Shown: positions 43,202 through 51,834 of the stretch, piece by piece
How positions within the stretch are numbered: position 1 is the first letter of the stretch
Layout: every line of letters starts with the position of its first letter
Source of the DNA: Paenibacillus apiarius
GTDB lineage: Bacteria; Bacillota; Bacilli; Paenibacillales; Paenibacillaceae
NCBI RefSeq assembly: GCF_017052585.1
Contig: NZ_JAFFHZ010000001.1
Span: forward strand, 4,216,001-4,280,000
Direction: 5' to 3'
Length of the DNA stretch: 64,000 nt
Notes under the pieces: generated by a model
The model's database searches: none
What the model saw: the letters and a program-made list of their open reading frames with translations, nothing else
What the model was told of the DNA's origin: nothing
Made by a program: the position numbers and the translations under genes

Positions 43202-44251
43202 GTGGATATAAAGGCTGCCATGAAGGAAATTCAGCGGGGCAACCCGCGTTCTATATATGTGCTGTACGGGACGGAGAAATATCGAATGCAGGAGTTTGTT
43301 CAATTCCTTGTCCAACATACGGTAGAAGAAGAGAACCGCGAATTGGCCGTGACGAAAATGGACACCGGAGAATCTCCGATTGAGTTGGTGATTGAAGAAG
43401 CGGAGACGCTTCCGTTTCTAGTATCGCGCAAATGTATTCTAGTAAAGGATCAGAGTATTTTCGCGTCGGGCAAGGACGGTAAAATCGATCATCGCACAGA
43501 CCGGCTGCTCGAATATATGGATCAACCGATGGAAACGAGCATCATGGTGTTCCTCGTGCAGGCGGACAAACTCGACGAACGGAAAAAGACGGTCAAAAAA
43601 GCGAAGGCCGAGGGGGCCGTCCTCCCGTTTCTGCCTTTAAGCGCGGAAGAATTGGTGCGGTGGGTAAAAAAGCAAATCGAGAACAATCAATGCTCAATAG
43701 CAGACGATGCGGTCGAAGCTCTGATTAACAGTGCCGGCACTAATTTGCAGTCGCTATCCGCAGAAATAGAAAAGTGTTGTCTGTTTGCCGGGACGGGCGG
43801 CATGATCGACGTGCCAACCGTGGATCGCCTCATTGCTAAAAATACGGAGCAAAATGTGTTTCAGCTCGTGGAGGATATTGTGCGGCGGCGTGCCGATCGC
43901 GCGCTTGCCACCTTATATGAGCTGCTGAAGCAGAAGGAAGAGCCGATTAAAATTATGGCGCTGATTGTGCGCCAGTTGCGAATGATGATGCAGGTCAAAG
44001 AATTGACGAATCAGAGCTTCAGCCAGCAGCAGGCGGCTTCCCAACTTGGGTTGCACCCGTACGCGGTCAAGATGGCCGCAGAACAAGCCCGGCAATATGA
44101 TATATCGGTGTTATCGAATTGGATTGCGGAAGCGGCTGAGCTTGACTATGAGATGAAGTCGGGACGCGTGGAGAAGGCGCTTGGCTTGGAGTTGTTCATT
44201 ATGCGGATAACCGCCGGAGTAACCGGCCAGATGAAAGAAGCCCGAAGATAG
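43202..44251 (+). CDS. holA: DNA polymerase III delta subunit
   Basis: HolA (YqeN) is the clamp-loader wrench that opens the sliding clamp. The 349-residue protein has a typical start (IYVLYGTEKYRMQEFVQFLV), the central ILVKDQSIF region, and the C-terminal collar IKIMALIVRQLRMMMQVKEL. The start is GTG 43202, seven bases after GAGGGGAGG. Its position before rpsT, on the opposite strand, is conserved in Bacillales. Confidence 0.94.
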   Translation: MDIKAAMKEIQRGNPRSIYVLYGTEKYRMQEFVQFLVQHTVEEENRELAVTKMDTGESPIELVIEEAETLPFLVSRKCILVKDQSIFASGKDGKIDHRTDRLLEYMDQPMETSIMVFLVQADKLDERKKTVKKAKAEGAVLPFLPLSAEELVRWVKKQIENNQCSIADDAVEALINSAGTNLQSLSAEIEKCCLFAGTGGMIDVPTVDRLIAKNTEQNVFQLVEDIVRRRADRALATLYELLKQKEEPIKIMALIVRQLRMMMQVKELTNQSFSQQQAASQLGLHPYAVKMAAEQARQYDISVLSNWIAEAAELDYEMKSGRVEKALGLELFIMRITAGVTGQMKEARR

Positions 44252-44278
44252 ACGCAGATGCGTTTATCCTCGGGCTTC
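44237..44278. terminator. Shared hairpin between holA and rpsT
   Basis: GAAGCCCGAAGATA pairs with TATCCTCGGGCTTC with one wobble. TTCGCTTT follows on the plus strand and TTTCAT on the minus strand. The hairpin can serve both convergent genes; its first arm includes the last codons of holA. Confidence 0.75.
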
Positions 44279-44310
44279 TTCGCTTTAAGCTAAGTATGAA
44301 AGGCTCGGGC

Positions 44311-44583
44311 TTACGCTTGTGCAAGCAGAGCGTTCAATTTTTGTGCCAAGCGAGACTTTTTGCGGGCAGCCGCATTTTTGTGGATTAAGCCTTTAGTCAC
44401 AGCCTTATCCAATTTCTTAGAAGCCAAAGCGACAGCTGCTTGAGCTGTTTCAGCTTCGTTGTTCGCCAAAGAGATGTCAGCTGCTTTCACAGCTGTGCGA
44501 AGTGCAGATTTTTGGGAAGCGTTCAACAGACGACGCTTGTCGTTCGTTTTTACGCGTTTAACAGCGGATTTAATGTTTGGCAT
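44311..44583 (-). CDS. rpsT: 30S ribosomal protein S20
   Basis: The 90-residue basic protein begins [19 protein letters not shown] and ends with the [20 protein letters not shown] helix, as bS20 does. The start at 44583 follows GGAGGTG; a longer frame to 44625 is not needed. It is transcribed against holA and divergently from gpr. Confidence 0.97.
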   Translation of the reverse strand: MPNIKSAVKRVKTNDKRRLLNASQKSALRTAVKAADISLANNEAETAQAAVALASKKLDKAVTKGLIHKNAAARKKSRLAQKLNALLAQA

Positions 44584-44824
44584 TGCTTTCACCTCCGTTG
44601 CATCGTAGTGCGACAACAGAATCAATTTCCATAGGATGTGTAAAGAAATAGATTCACAACTTAAAGTATTCTATCACGACAAGCGGTAAAATGCAATACA
44701 TTTACCTCGATCGCATTTGCATCTATATGAATATGAAGTCGTTTACATGAGAAGAATCGCATAAGATTTCGTTCCTTGCGCACAATACAAAACAAGATGT
44801 GTTCAAATGGGAGGAAAATGGCCA

Positions 44825-45826
44825 ATGACTGCGGATTTAAGAGCTTATTCGGTCCGGACGGACTTGGCGCTGGAAGCAAGAGAACTGGCGCAACCGGATG
44901 CAGCCGTACCCATTCCAGGGGTTCAGGAGGATGTAGAAGACGTTCGCGGGGTGAAGGTGACGAGAATACACGTCCAAACGGAGGAAGGCTCTCGTGCCAT
45001 CGGACGAATGCCTGGGCGCTATATTACGATTGAAGTGCCGGGATTACGGCGCAAAGATACTGATTTGCAGGATCGCGTCGCGACGAAATTTGCGCAGCTT
45101 TTTGAAGCATTCCTCGAGGAAGTAGGGGTGAAGAAGGGCGACAAAGCGCTTATCGTCGGCTTGGGCAACTGGAACGTCACGCCGGATGCCCTCGGCCCAT
45201 TAGTCGTGGAGAATGTGTTGGTAACGCGCCACTACTTCGAAATTATGCCTGACCAAGTGAGCCCGGGATACCGGGAAGTCAGTGCTGTCGCGCCGGGTGT
45301 ATTGGGTGTAACAGGCATCGAGTCCAGCGAAATTGTCCAGGGGATTGTGGAACGGACAAAGCCTGACGTCATCATTGCGATCGATGCGCTTGCCTCGAAG
45401 GCGCTGGAACGTGTCAATACGACGATTCAGATTGCCGACATCGGGATCCACCCCGGCTCGGGCATTGGCAACAAGAGGCGCGGCCTGACCAAGGACATTC
45501 TCGGTATCCCGTGCATTGCGATCGGGGTGCCGACCGTATGCTATGCTTCCACGATCGTGAACAACGCCATTGATATGATGAAGGAGCATTTTAAGCAGGA
45601 AACGAGCAATACACGGGAAATTCTCGGCATGCTGGACGATATCGGAGAGCAGGAGCGGCTGATGCTTGTCAAGGAAGTGCTGGAGCCGCTTGGTCATGAT
45701 CTTGTCGTCACGCCGAAGGAAGTCGATGAATTTATGGAGGATATGGCGAACATTATAGCCAGCGGTCTCAATGCTTCCCTGCACGAAGCGGTTGATACGG
45801 ATAATGTGGCGGCATATACGCATTGA
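44825..45826 (+). CDS. gpr: GPR, germination protease for small acid-soluble spore proteins
   Basis: GPR degrades SASPs in the first minutes of germination. The 333-residue protein has family A25 motifs: an N-terminal pro-region (YSVRTDLALEARELA) cut during spore maturation, VGLGNWNVTPDALGP, VIIAIDALASKALERVNTTI and GIHPGSGIGNKRRGL. The start at 44825 follows GGGAGG. Forespore SigF/SigG control is known in Bacillus; I could not pick out that promoter. In B. subtilis spoIIP follows directly, but here three genes intervene. Confidence 0.96.
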   Translation: MTADLRAYSVRTDLALEARELAQPDAAVPIPGVQEDVEDVRGVKVTRIHVQTEEGSRAIGRMPGRYITIEVPGLRRKDTDLQDRVATKFAQLFEAFLEEVGVKKGDKALIVGLGNWNVTPDALGPLVVENVLVTRHYFEIMPDQVSPGYREVSAVAPGVLGVTGIESSEIVQGIVERTKPDVIIAIDALASKALERVNTTIQIADIGIHPGSGIGNKRRGLTKDILGIPCIAIGVPTVCYASTIVNNAIDMMKEHFKQETSNTREILGMLDDIGEQERLMLVKEVLEPLGHDLVVTPKEVDEFMEDMANIIASGLNASLHEAVDTDNVAAYTH

Positions 45827-45841
45827 CTGTGATTGGAAAAG

Positions 45842-45895
45842 AACCAAGCAAGGCGGGAGCCTGCGGCCCCGCCCTGCTTGGTTCGTGTTTAATCT
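45842..45895 (+). terminator. Intrinsic terminator after gpr
   Basis: AACCAAGCAAGGCGGG pairs with CCCGCCCTGCTTGGTT, 15 of 16 bases, with a ten-base loop. CGTGTTTAATCTTT follows. Confidence 0.8.
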
Positions 45896-45975
45896 TTAAC
45901 ACAATAACCTAACTTCTATTACATACGGCGAATAGTCCGATATGTAGGGAGGAGTTTGATTTTACGGAACCATTT

Positions 45976-46971
45976 TTAAGATTGTCCCCGGATGATATCC
46001 CCTTGAATAGGATCGGCGTTATTCTCGAATTCAATCGGTAACGATATGCCCTTCGTTAGAGACGGCGCGTCGGACACTTGAAAATGTATGTGGGCTTGAC
46101 TTGAATTGCCGGAGTTGCCGCACTCGCCGAGCAGCTGACCTGTCTTCACCGTATCGCCTCGTTCGACCTTTATCGTGCCTTGCTTGAAATGGGCAAGCAA
46201 ACTGTACTCGCCATTTCCGTGATCGAGGATGACATAATTTCCTTCCGGCTGCTGTTCATTCATTTGTCCGACTGGGGAGTTGTCGGGAATATCGTTGGCG
46301 ACGGCCACAACTTTTCCCCCGAGCGGAGCGACGACAGGCTGACCGAATGCGTAGTAGCTTTCGTTTTTTGCCGGATCGCCCTTGTAACTGACACCGTCGC
46401 GAGCAATAACCAGATCGTAGGCATAGCTTTGATTCGGGTAAGCGTAGTGATAGTTGACGAGCACGTTGCGGCCTCCCCAGAATACCAGCCAGTCATCCTG
46501 AAACGGCATACGATAGGTGTTGACGGTCGGTTTCTTGTCAGACGAGGCGAGCGGGACAAATTGCATAGAGATGATTTGGTTATCAGCTAACATCGCCATC
46601 ACCCCCTTCTGAGCGGCAGCGTCCGTCCATACATATCTATCTGCTCCATCCAGTTGCATGCTTGACAATCGTTTCGGAGCTTCCCCTTTCTGCCAAAACG
46701 TTTCCAGCAGTTGTCCCACTTCTTGTTGAGAGACTTGTTGTTGAAAACTCGGGGATAAGCTTTGATGCAGCATGGCCGAATCATGGTCTCTAATCCAGTT
46801 CTCAATCTGTTCCGCTGAAATGCCGACCACAGGCGCAGACGGTTCCGCTGGTGCTTGTGTCCCCTTCATCGCAGTTTCCCCTTTCTTTTCGGCTTGAAAT
46901 GAACAGCCTGCCGTCAGAAGGCCAGTACAAATCCATAGTGCGAGCATGCACTTAGTAAGACGGTAATTCAC
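45976..46971 (-). CDS. M23-family (LytM-like) peptidase lipoprotein
   Basis: The roughly 331-residue protein has a lipoprotein signal peptide (MLALWICTGLLTAGC, with Cys as lipid anchor). A DUF3887-like helical domain follows (AMLHQSLSPSFQQQVSQQEV). The C-terminal M23 domain has NYVILDHGNGEYSLLAHF, VKTGQLLGECGNSG and QAHIHFQV with the HxH ligand. The usual upstream HxxxD site reads SYAYD, so the first zinc ligand is uncertain. I choose GTG 46971, nine bases after AAAGG; ATGs at 46980 and 46977 abut that site. It is divergent from a two-component system with matching response-regulator boxes. Confidence 0.85.
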   Translation of the reverse strand: MNYRLTKCMLALWICTGLLTAGCSFQAEKKGETAMKGTQAPAEPSAPVVGISAEQIENWIRDHDSAMLHQSLSPSFQQQVSQQEVGQLLETFWQKGEAPKRLSSMQLDGADRYVWTDAAAQKGVMAMLADNQIISMQFVPLASSDKKPTVNTYRMPFQDDWLVFWGGRNVLVNYHYAYPNQSYAYDLVIARDGVSYKGDPAKNESYYAFGQPVVAPLGGKVVAVANDIPDNSPVGQMNEQQPEGNYVILDHGNGEYSLLAHFKQGTIKVERGDTVKTGQLLGECGNSGNSSQAHIHFQVSDAPSLTKGISLPIEFENNADPIQGDIIRGQS

Positions 46972-47032
46972 TTCCATCATCCTTTCTTTTTTGTGCCATC
47001 GCCTCAAATCAAGGCAATACTGCGCTGCCATT

Positions 47033-47065
47033 ATCATAACGGGCCAGCTTAAACAGAACCGTAAC
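47033..47065 (-). promoter_or_regulatory. Response-regulator box and promoter of the M23 lipoprotein gene
   Basis: Read on the minus strand, GTTACGGTTCTGTTTAAG (47065-47048) is a direct repeat like the one at 47122-47138. TATGAT at 47038-47033 is a good -10 box, placing the repeat over the -35 region, as for PhoB-type activated promoters. Confidence 0.55.
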
Positions 47066-47121
47066 TGATGCTCATTTTTTTCTTAACTTCTCATGGGGGA
47101 ACAGCCCTCAAATACAATTCT

Positions 47122-47138
47122 GTTAAGGTTCCGTTAAG
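47122..47138 (+). promoter_or_regulatory. Direct-repeat response-regulator box before the two-component genes
   Basis: GTTAAG at 47122-47127 is repeated at 47133-47138, 11 bases start to start, in the context GTTAAGGTTCCGTTAAG. This spacing is typical for OmpR/PhoB-family dimers. It lies 104 bases before the response-regulator start, suggesting autoregulation. Confidence 0.6.
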
Positions 47139-47241
47139 ATGGCGTTGCGTGGCGTGAAAGGTGAGCATGATAGAATAGAAACGGAATCGTTGCCAAATTT
47201 CTTGCCGCGCAGGCAGGAAGAAAGAGAGAGGGAGAGCTCTG

Positions 47242-48024
47242 ATGGATAAAAGTTTGCAAACGGCGCATATCTTGATTGTGGAAGATGAGGCGGCCTTAAG
47301 CAAAATGGTGCATACCGTCCTGCAAAAGGAAGGCTTTACTCATATAACTTGCCTGTCGACGGGAGAGGAGGCCGTTCACTGCTGCCGCAGCCAGCCTGTT
47401 GATCTGGTTGTGCTGGATGTTATGCTGCCGGGAAAAAGCGGGTTCGACCTTGCTCCATTCATTCGGGAGCAGACGGATGCCCCGATTATATTCGTCACGG
47501 CTCGAACGACGGATTTGGATAAGCTGACAGGTTTCGCCTTAGGGGGTGACGACTATATGACGAAGCCCTTCAACCCGCTGGAGCTCGTCGCGCGCATCAA
47601 GGCGCAGTTGAAACGTTATATGGCCGTTGCGAGCAGCCAAGCGGACAAGCGGCGTGAACCGGAACTAACCGTATATCAATATGGGCGGTTTCAACTGGAT
47701 GAAGCAGCTGGAGAATTACGGGTGGAGGGAAGACCGGTTGAGTGTCCGGCGATGGTATTTCAGCTGCTCTTGTTTTTATGCAAGCATCCGAACCGGATTT
47801 TCTCTAAAAGCGAACTGTATGAAAGCGTATGGGGACATGATGCGGTAAGCGATGATAATACGGTGATGGTGCACATCCATCGCATTCGGGAGCGTATCGA
47901 AGCCAGTCCGAGCCAGCCTGAAGTTCTGCTTACCGTGCGCGGTATGGGCTATAAGCTTGTTCCGCCAGCCACATCGAGCGCGGCACGACCGATTTCACCG
48001 GCTGCTGAAGGTGAAGGAAGATGA
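47242..48024 (+). CDS. OmpR/PhoB-family response regulator
   Basis: The 260-residue protein has a receiver domain (ILIVEDEAALSKMV, phospho-acceptor Asp59 in LVVLDVMLPG, Lys in DDYMTKPF) and a C-terminal winged helix (FSKSELYESVWGHDAVSDDN ... TVRGMGYKLV). A tail of about 18 residues after the DNA-binding domain is unusual but overlaps the kinase start region. The start at 47242 follows GGGAGAG. Its stop overlaps the kinase gene by four bases. Confidence 0.94.
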   Translation: MDKSLQTAHILIVEDEAALSKMVHTVLQKEGFTHITCLSTGEEAVHCCRSQPVDLVVLDVMLPGKSGFDLAPFIREQTDAPIIFVTARTTDLDKLTGFALGGDDYMTKPFNPLELVARIKAQLKRYMAVASSQADKRREPELTVYQYGRFQLDEAAGELRVEGRPVECPAMVFQLLLFLCKHPNRIFSKSELYESVWGHDAVSDDNTVMVHIHRIRERIEASPSQPEVLLTVRGMGYKLVPPATSSAARPISPAAEGEGR

Positions 48025-49784
48025 AGACGAGCAGAAGACTGGCCTGGCATTACGGCTGGCAGTGGCTTGTTGTCGGGGCAGTGTTGCTCTGTACCGTGTT
48101 CGCCGCTTTCTTATGGGTTGCGGACCGCATGACAGCGCTCGATCTGAACCGCAGCTTCGCTAGGCACGGTCCGAATCAATTCACCGACTCTTTGTCCTTG
48201 GACCTGCATGGCAACATACGCTGGGACGAAGAGCTAGAGCGTCAAGTGAAGGCGAGCGGCGGTTGGATGCAGATTATCGACGAGGAAGGGAATGTGATCA
48301 AGTCCTTAGAGACGCCATCCGATGTTCCTGCTCATTACGCGGCAGGCGAGGTTGCCGCATACGCTCAGGGGAAGAGCCCGTTTCCATATCATTTATATAT
48401 TTATATCATGCCGTTCGATAACCGTGCCGTCACCTTGCTGTACGGCGTGAATCCAGAGTCTGACAGGCTGCTTGACACGTGGTTGGCATCTCGGAGCGGC
48501 GCTATCAAGGATGGATCTTCCGCTTCCACGGCCCTGCTGGCGAAGCACCAGGCGTGGGTGCAGAGGCTGGATGCAGACGGTATCGAGCTTGCTTCGTGGA
48601 ACAAGCCGGAAGATGCGCCTAATCGGTACTCGTTGCAGGATATCGTCTTGCAGACGATGTATGAAGAGCGCTACGGACAGCGCGTGGCATACCGCTATGA
48701 TACGGCATCGCGCGAAACATGGCTGCTGCACATGCCATATACACCTTCGGTTCCGGGAGTGAAGGCGGCGGGATTCGCGATTGAATCCTATGATCAGCTG
48801 TTTGCGATAGCGATTGCCGGCACGGTGGCATTTATGCTGTTCGTATTTATTATGATGGCGTGGTGGCAAAGCTCACGTCTTGCGAGGCCGTTGCAGCATG
48901 TCATGAAATGGACCGAGAGCATATCAACGGGACATTATGAGGAGCCGGTCAATGCGCGCGGAATCCCCCATTCGGAACGCAGAAACGGGAAGTTGAAGCG
49001 GAATTACCGCATATATGGGGATATTATGCAGTCTCTGCAGCAGATGGCCTTACGCTTAAAGAGCGCCGATGAAGAGCGGATAAGGCACGAAACGCATAGG
49101 GAGGAGTGGCTGGCGGGACTATCACATGACTTGAAGACGCCACTTGCATCCATTATCGGTTATGCGCATTTGCTAAGCGCAAAAGAATACGTATGGGAAC
49201 CGGAAGAAACGTCAGAATTTGTGAACATCATGAAGCAAAAAGCCGAAACGATGGACGATTTGATACAGGATCTCAATTTGACATATCAGCTTCAGAGCGG
49301 GAGTCTGCCCATGCAGCGGGAATTGATAGATTTGCGTCATTGGCTGTCAGATACGCTCCGGGACCTATTTGTGCCTCCGCAATTATCCGCAGCGGACTGC
49401 GATACGTCCTTCCCCGATGAGGAGGTTCTCTTTTCGATTGATGCGCGTTATTTCCGCCGCATGGTAGACAATGTATGCATGAACGCCTTCTTGCATAATC
49501 CGCCTGGAACGAAGCTGAAGGTGGAATTAACGAAGTCGGATAATAAGCTGACGCTCAGCTTTATAGATAATGGAAAAGGAATGGACGCTAACACATTGAA
49601 GCGGTTGTTCACCCGGTACTACCGCGGCACGACGACAGACGAGACTGCGAAGGGGAGCGGGCTTGGCTTGGCGATTACGAAGCAGCTCGCCCAAGCGCAC
49701 GGCGGCTCGGTTGAAGCTCGAAGCGCGTTAGGCAGGGGAACGGTCATCGCTTTTCATTTTTTGCTAGACTCGCACAGGTACTAG
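48021..49784 (+). CDS. Membrane sensor histidine kinase
   Basis: The 587-residue kinase has an N-terminal span (WLVVGAVLLCTVFAAFLWV), an extracellular sensor region of about 220 residues, and a second span (LFAIAIAGTVAFMLFVFIMM, about 260-280). A HAMP-like linker comes next. The phosphorylation site is GLSHDLKTPLASI (His about 368). ATP-binding boxes are DNVCMNAFLHN, FIDNGKGMD and GSGLGLAI. It is the partner of the regulator at 47242, with coupled translation. The signal is unknown; an envelope signal is plausible given the divergent M23 lipoprotein. Confidence 0.94.
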   Translation: MKTSRRLAWHYGWQWLVVGAVLLCTVFAAFLWVADRMTALDLNRSFARHGPNQFTDSLSLDLHGNIRWDEELERQVKASGGWMQIIDEEGNVIKSLETPSDVPAHYAAGEVAAYAQGKSPFPYHLYIYIMPFDNRAVTLLYGVNPESDRLLDTWLASRSGAIKDGSSASTALLAKHQAWVQRLDADGIELASWNKPEDAPNRYSLQDIVLQTMYEERYGQRVAYRYDTASRETWLLHMPYTPSVPGVKAAGFAIESYDQLFAIAIAGTVAFMLFVFIMMAWWQSSRLARPLQHVMKWTESISTGHYEEPVNARGIPHSERRNGKLKRNYRIYGDIMQSLQQMALRLKSADEERIRHETHREEWLAGLSHDLKTPLASIIGYAHLLSAKEYVWEPEETSEFVNIMKQKAETMDDLIQDLNLTYQLQSGSLPMQRELIDLRHWLSDTLRDLFVPPQLSAADCDTSFPDEEVLFSIDARYFRRMVDNVCMNAFLHNPPGTKLKVELTKSDNKLTLSFIDNGKGMDANTLKRLFTRYYRGTTTDETAKGSGLGLAITKQLAQAHGGSVEARSALGRGTVIAFHFLLDSHRY

Positions 49785-49904
49785 TTCTACTTCATAGATT
49801 GTCCTCATAGATTCTACTAAATGCACTCTCTTAAATACGGCAATACGGCAGAAGAGCGTTTGAACTGCAGGAAGAGAGGGACAGCAGGCGGAGGAGGACA
49901 TCGC

Positions 49905-51251
49905 ATGTTTGGGATATTCAATGTAGGGAAACTGAAGCAAAAATGGATGCAGGCGCTCGTGATGGGACGAACGTTTGTGTTATTGTCTATCGGTTCGGCT
50001 GTTTTTTTCATTGTGCTCGGTCTGGGCGGATTGGTGGAGCAGAAGCTGGAAACCTCCCCGCTGTCGTCCATGAAGGGGGTAGCGGCACAGCTTTCCACCC
50101 GTTTTTTTGTAGACATGATGGCAATGGAATTGCCTAATCTGCCCAAAGGAGAAGGCGAAGCAACGATCTCCCGCAATCAGGTTGCTCAATTTCTCGTCCA
50201 ACTGGCGACGAATGTCAATCCGTTCGACCCGAAAAGCTTACTCGCCGGCGAGGTTCCGGGGCTTGACCGGGATGCGGCGATTCCGCTCCGGCTCGGCGTC
50301 GGCAATCAAGCGGTGAAGGGACCGGTAGATTATCCGTTGCCCGTTGACTTGGGTGATATGCAACCAGATGAACACGGAGGGGAGCCGGCGAACGGACCGG
50401 ATCAAGAGGGCCAAACGCCGGGGGACGCTGGCAATGAACCAAATCCAGAAACGGTGCGGCCACCGGCGAGGCCGGGCCACAATAAAGGACGGGGCAATTC
50501 TGGGAAGCCCAAGTCCAATTTGAACAATTACGTCTTCATCTATCACTCGCACAATCGGGAATCTTGGAATCCTGAGCTGAAAAAGCAAAGCAACAACCCG
50601 AATGATGCGAACACGAATATTACACTAGTCGGCAAGCGGCTGCAGGAGCAACTGGAGCAGCGGGGCATCGGAGCCGTTCATTCCAACGAAGATTACTCCT
50701 CCACGATCAAAGGGTATAACTGGAACATGTCTTACAAATACTCTAAACAAACGGTAAAAGAAGCGATGGCTCAAAATAAAGAACTGCAATTTTTCTTCGA
50801 CATTCATCGCGATGCGTTGCGCCGGAAAGATTCGACGGTTGACATCAAAGGGAAATCATATGCGCAGGTGTATTTTATTATCGGTCATCGCAACCCGAAT
50901 TGGAAAGAGAACGAGAGCTTCGCCAGTGAAATCCATGAGAAGCTGGAAGAGCGCTATCCCGGAATTTCCCGTGGAATATGGGGCAAGACAGCCGCTCAGG
51001 GCAACGGGGAATATAATCAATCTTTGTCGCCTAATAGCGTAGTTATCGAAGTCGGCGGCATCGATAATACATTGGAAGAGAATTATCGCACAGCGGATGT
51101 TCTTGCCGATTTAATCGCGGAGATCGTGCGTGAGCGCACCGAAGCGAAGCCAGTAAACAAGCCGGTGCCGAAGCCAGCAGAGAACAGAGCCGTCGAGAGC
51201 AAGACCGTCCTCAAGAAACCGCAGCAAACGCCCGTTGGGGCAAATGGATAA
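49905..51251 (+). CDS. spoIIP: SpoIIP, peptidoglycan hydrolase for engulfment
   Basis: SpoIIP is the amidase/endopeptidase of the DMP engulfment machine. The 448-residue protein has an N-terminal span (FVLLSIGSAVFFIVLGLGGL) and a Pro/Gly-rich linker (about 185-235). The catalytic SpoIIP domain has IYHSHNRESWNPEL, FFFDIHRDALRRK and VVIEVGGIDNTLEEN, which supply the zinc and catalytic residues. The tail after about residue 415 is Pro/Lys-rich. The start at 49905 follows GGAGGAGG; a longer frame from 49821 is less likely. Confidence 0.95.
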   Translation: MFGIFNVGKLKQKWMQALVMGRTFVLLSIGSAVFFIVLGLGGLVEQKLETSPLSSMKGVAAQLSTRFFVDMMAMELPNLPKGEGEATISRNQVAQFLVQLATNVNPFDPKSLLAGEVPGLDRDAAIPLRLGVGNQAVKGPVDYPLPVDLGDMQPDEHGGEPANGPDQEGQTPGDAGNEPNPETVRPPARPGHNKGRGNSGKPKSNLNNYVFIYHSHNRESWNPELKKQSNNPNDANTNITLVGKRLQEQLEQRGIGAVHSNEDYSSTIKGYNWNMSYKYSKQTVKEAMAQNKELQFFFDIHRDALRRKDSTVDIKGKSYAQVYFIIGHRNPNWKENESFASEIHEKLEERYPGISRGIWGKTAAQGNGEYNQSLSPNSVVIEVGGIDNTLEENYRTADVLADLIAEIVRERTEAKPVNKPVPKPAENRAVESKTVLKKPQQTPVGANG

Positions 51252-51269
51252 CGGGGAGGCCGCATACCA

Positions 51270-51707
51270 ATGTCGCGTTACATGAAACGGCTTATCGGCA
51301 TGATTGTACTGCTGGCGCTTGGCGTGTTCATCGGAATGGAAGTTGCTACGGTAGGAATGGATCGGGTGTATGGACCTATCGATGCGGGCCGTGAGGCATT
51401 GAATCCGGCTGTGTCATGGCGTGCAGACGAGATTGGCGATGAAGGGGCCGCTCGACAGTCGGGTTCGCAGCCGCAGCGCAGCGGGATGGAGCCGTGGAGC
51501 GGCGCGCACGCGAATCAACGCGATACAATCGAAGCGAAGCGGGACACGGCTGCATACGAGGGCGGCGGTATGCCCGATTCCCCATGGCTTCCGCCAGTGG
51601 AGGACGCCCCGGTCAACAAGCTGGCAGATAAAACGGCGGGACTGCTGCAGCATTTATCTCAGGCAGGCATACGGGCGGTCGTGGGGTTGTTCAGCGGACT
51701 GTTTTAA
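51270..51707 (+). CDS. yqxA: YqxA-like small membrane protein
   Basis: The 145-residue protein has one N-terminal span (LIGMIVLLALGVFIGMEVA), a polar middle and the C-terminal KLADKTAGLLQHLSQAGIRA helix seen in DUF3679/YqxA proteins. Position between spoIIP and lepA agrees with yqxA in Bacillus. Function is unknown. The start is 18 bases after spoIIP and follows GGGGAGG. Confidence 0.75.
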   Translation: MSRYMKRLIGMIVLLALGVFIGMEVATVGMDRVYGPIDAGREALNPAVSWRADEIGDEGAARQSGSQPQRSGMEPWSGAHANQRDTIEAKRDTAAYEGGGMPDSPWLPPVEDAPVNKLADKTAGLLQHLSQAGIRAVVGLFSGLF

Positions 51708-51761
51708 AGCTTAAATGGTTGTGCTCTTTTGCGGCGGAAATTGAGGATCATGTCGTTCCCA

Positions 51762-51790
51762 TTGCTGTGGCCTCTTCATTTCGGTATAAT
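51762..51790 (+). promoter_or_regulatory. Sigma-A promoter of lepA
   Basis: TTGCTG (51762-51767), 17 bases, and TATAAT (51785-51790), 44 bases before the lepA start codon. Confidence 0.65.
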
Positions 51791-51834
51791 ATATAAATTG
51801 AAACTTGGCTCAGTGGTGGGGGTATGGAAATCGA

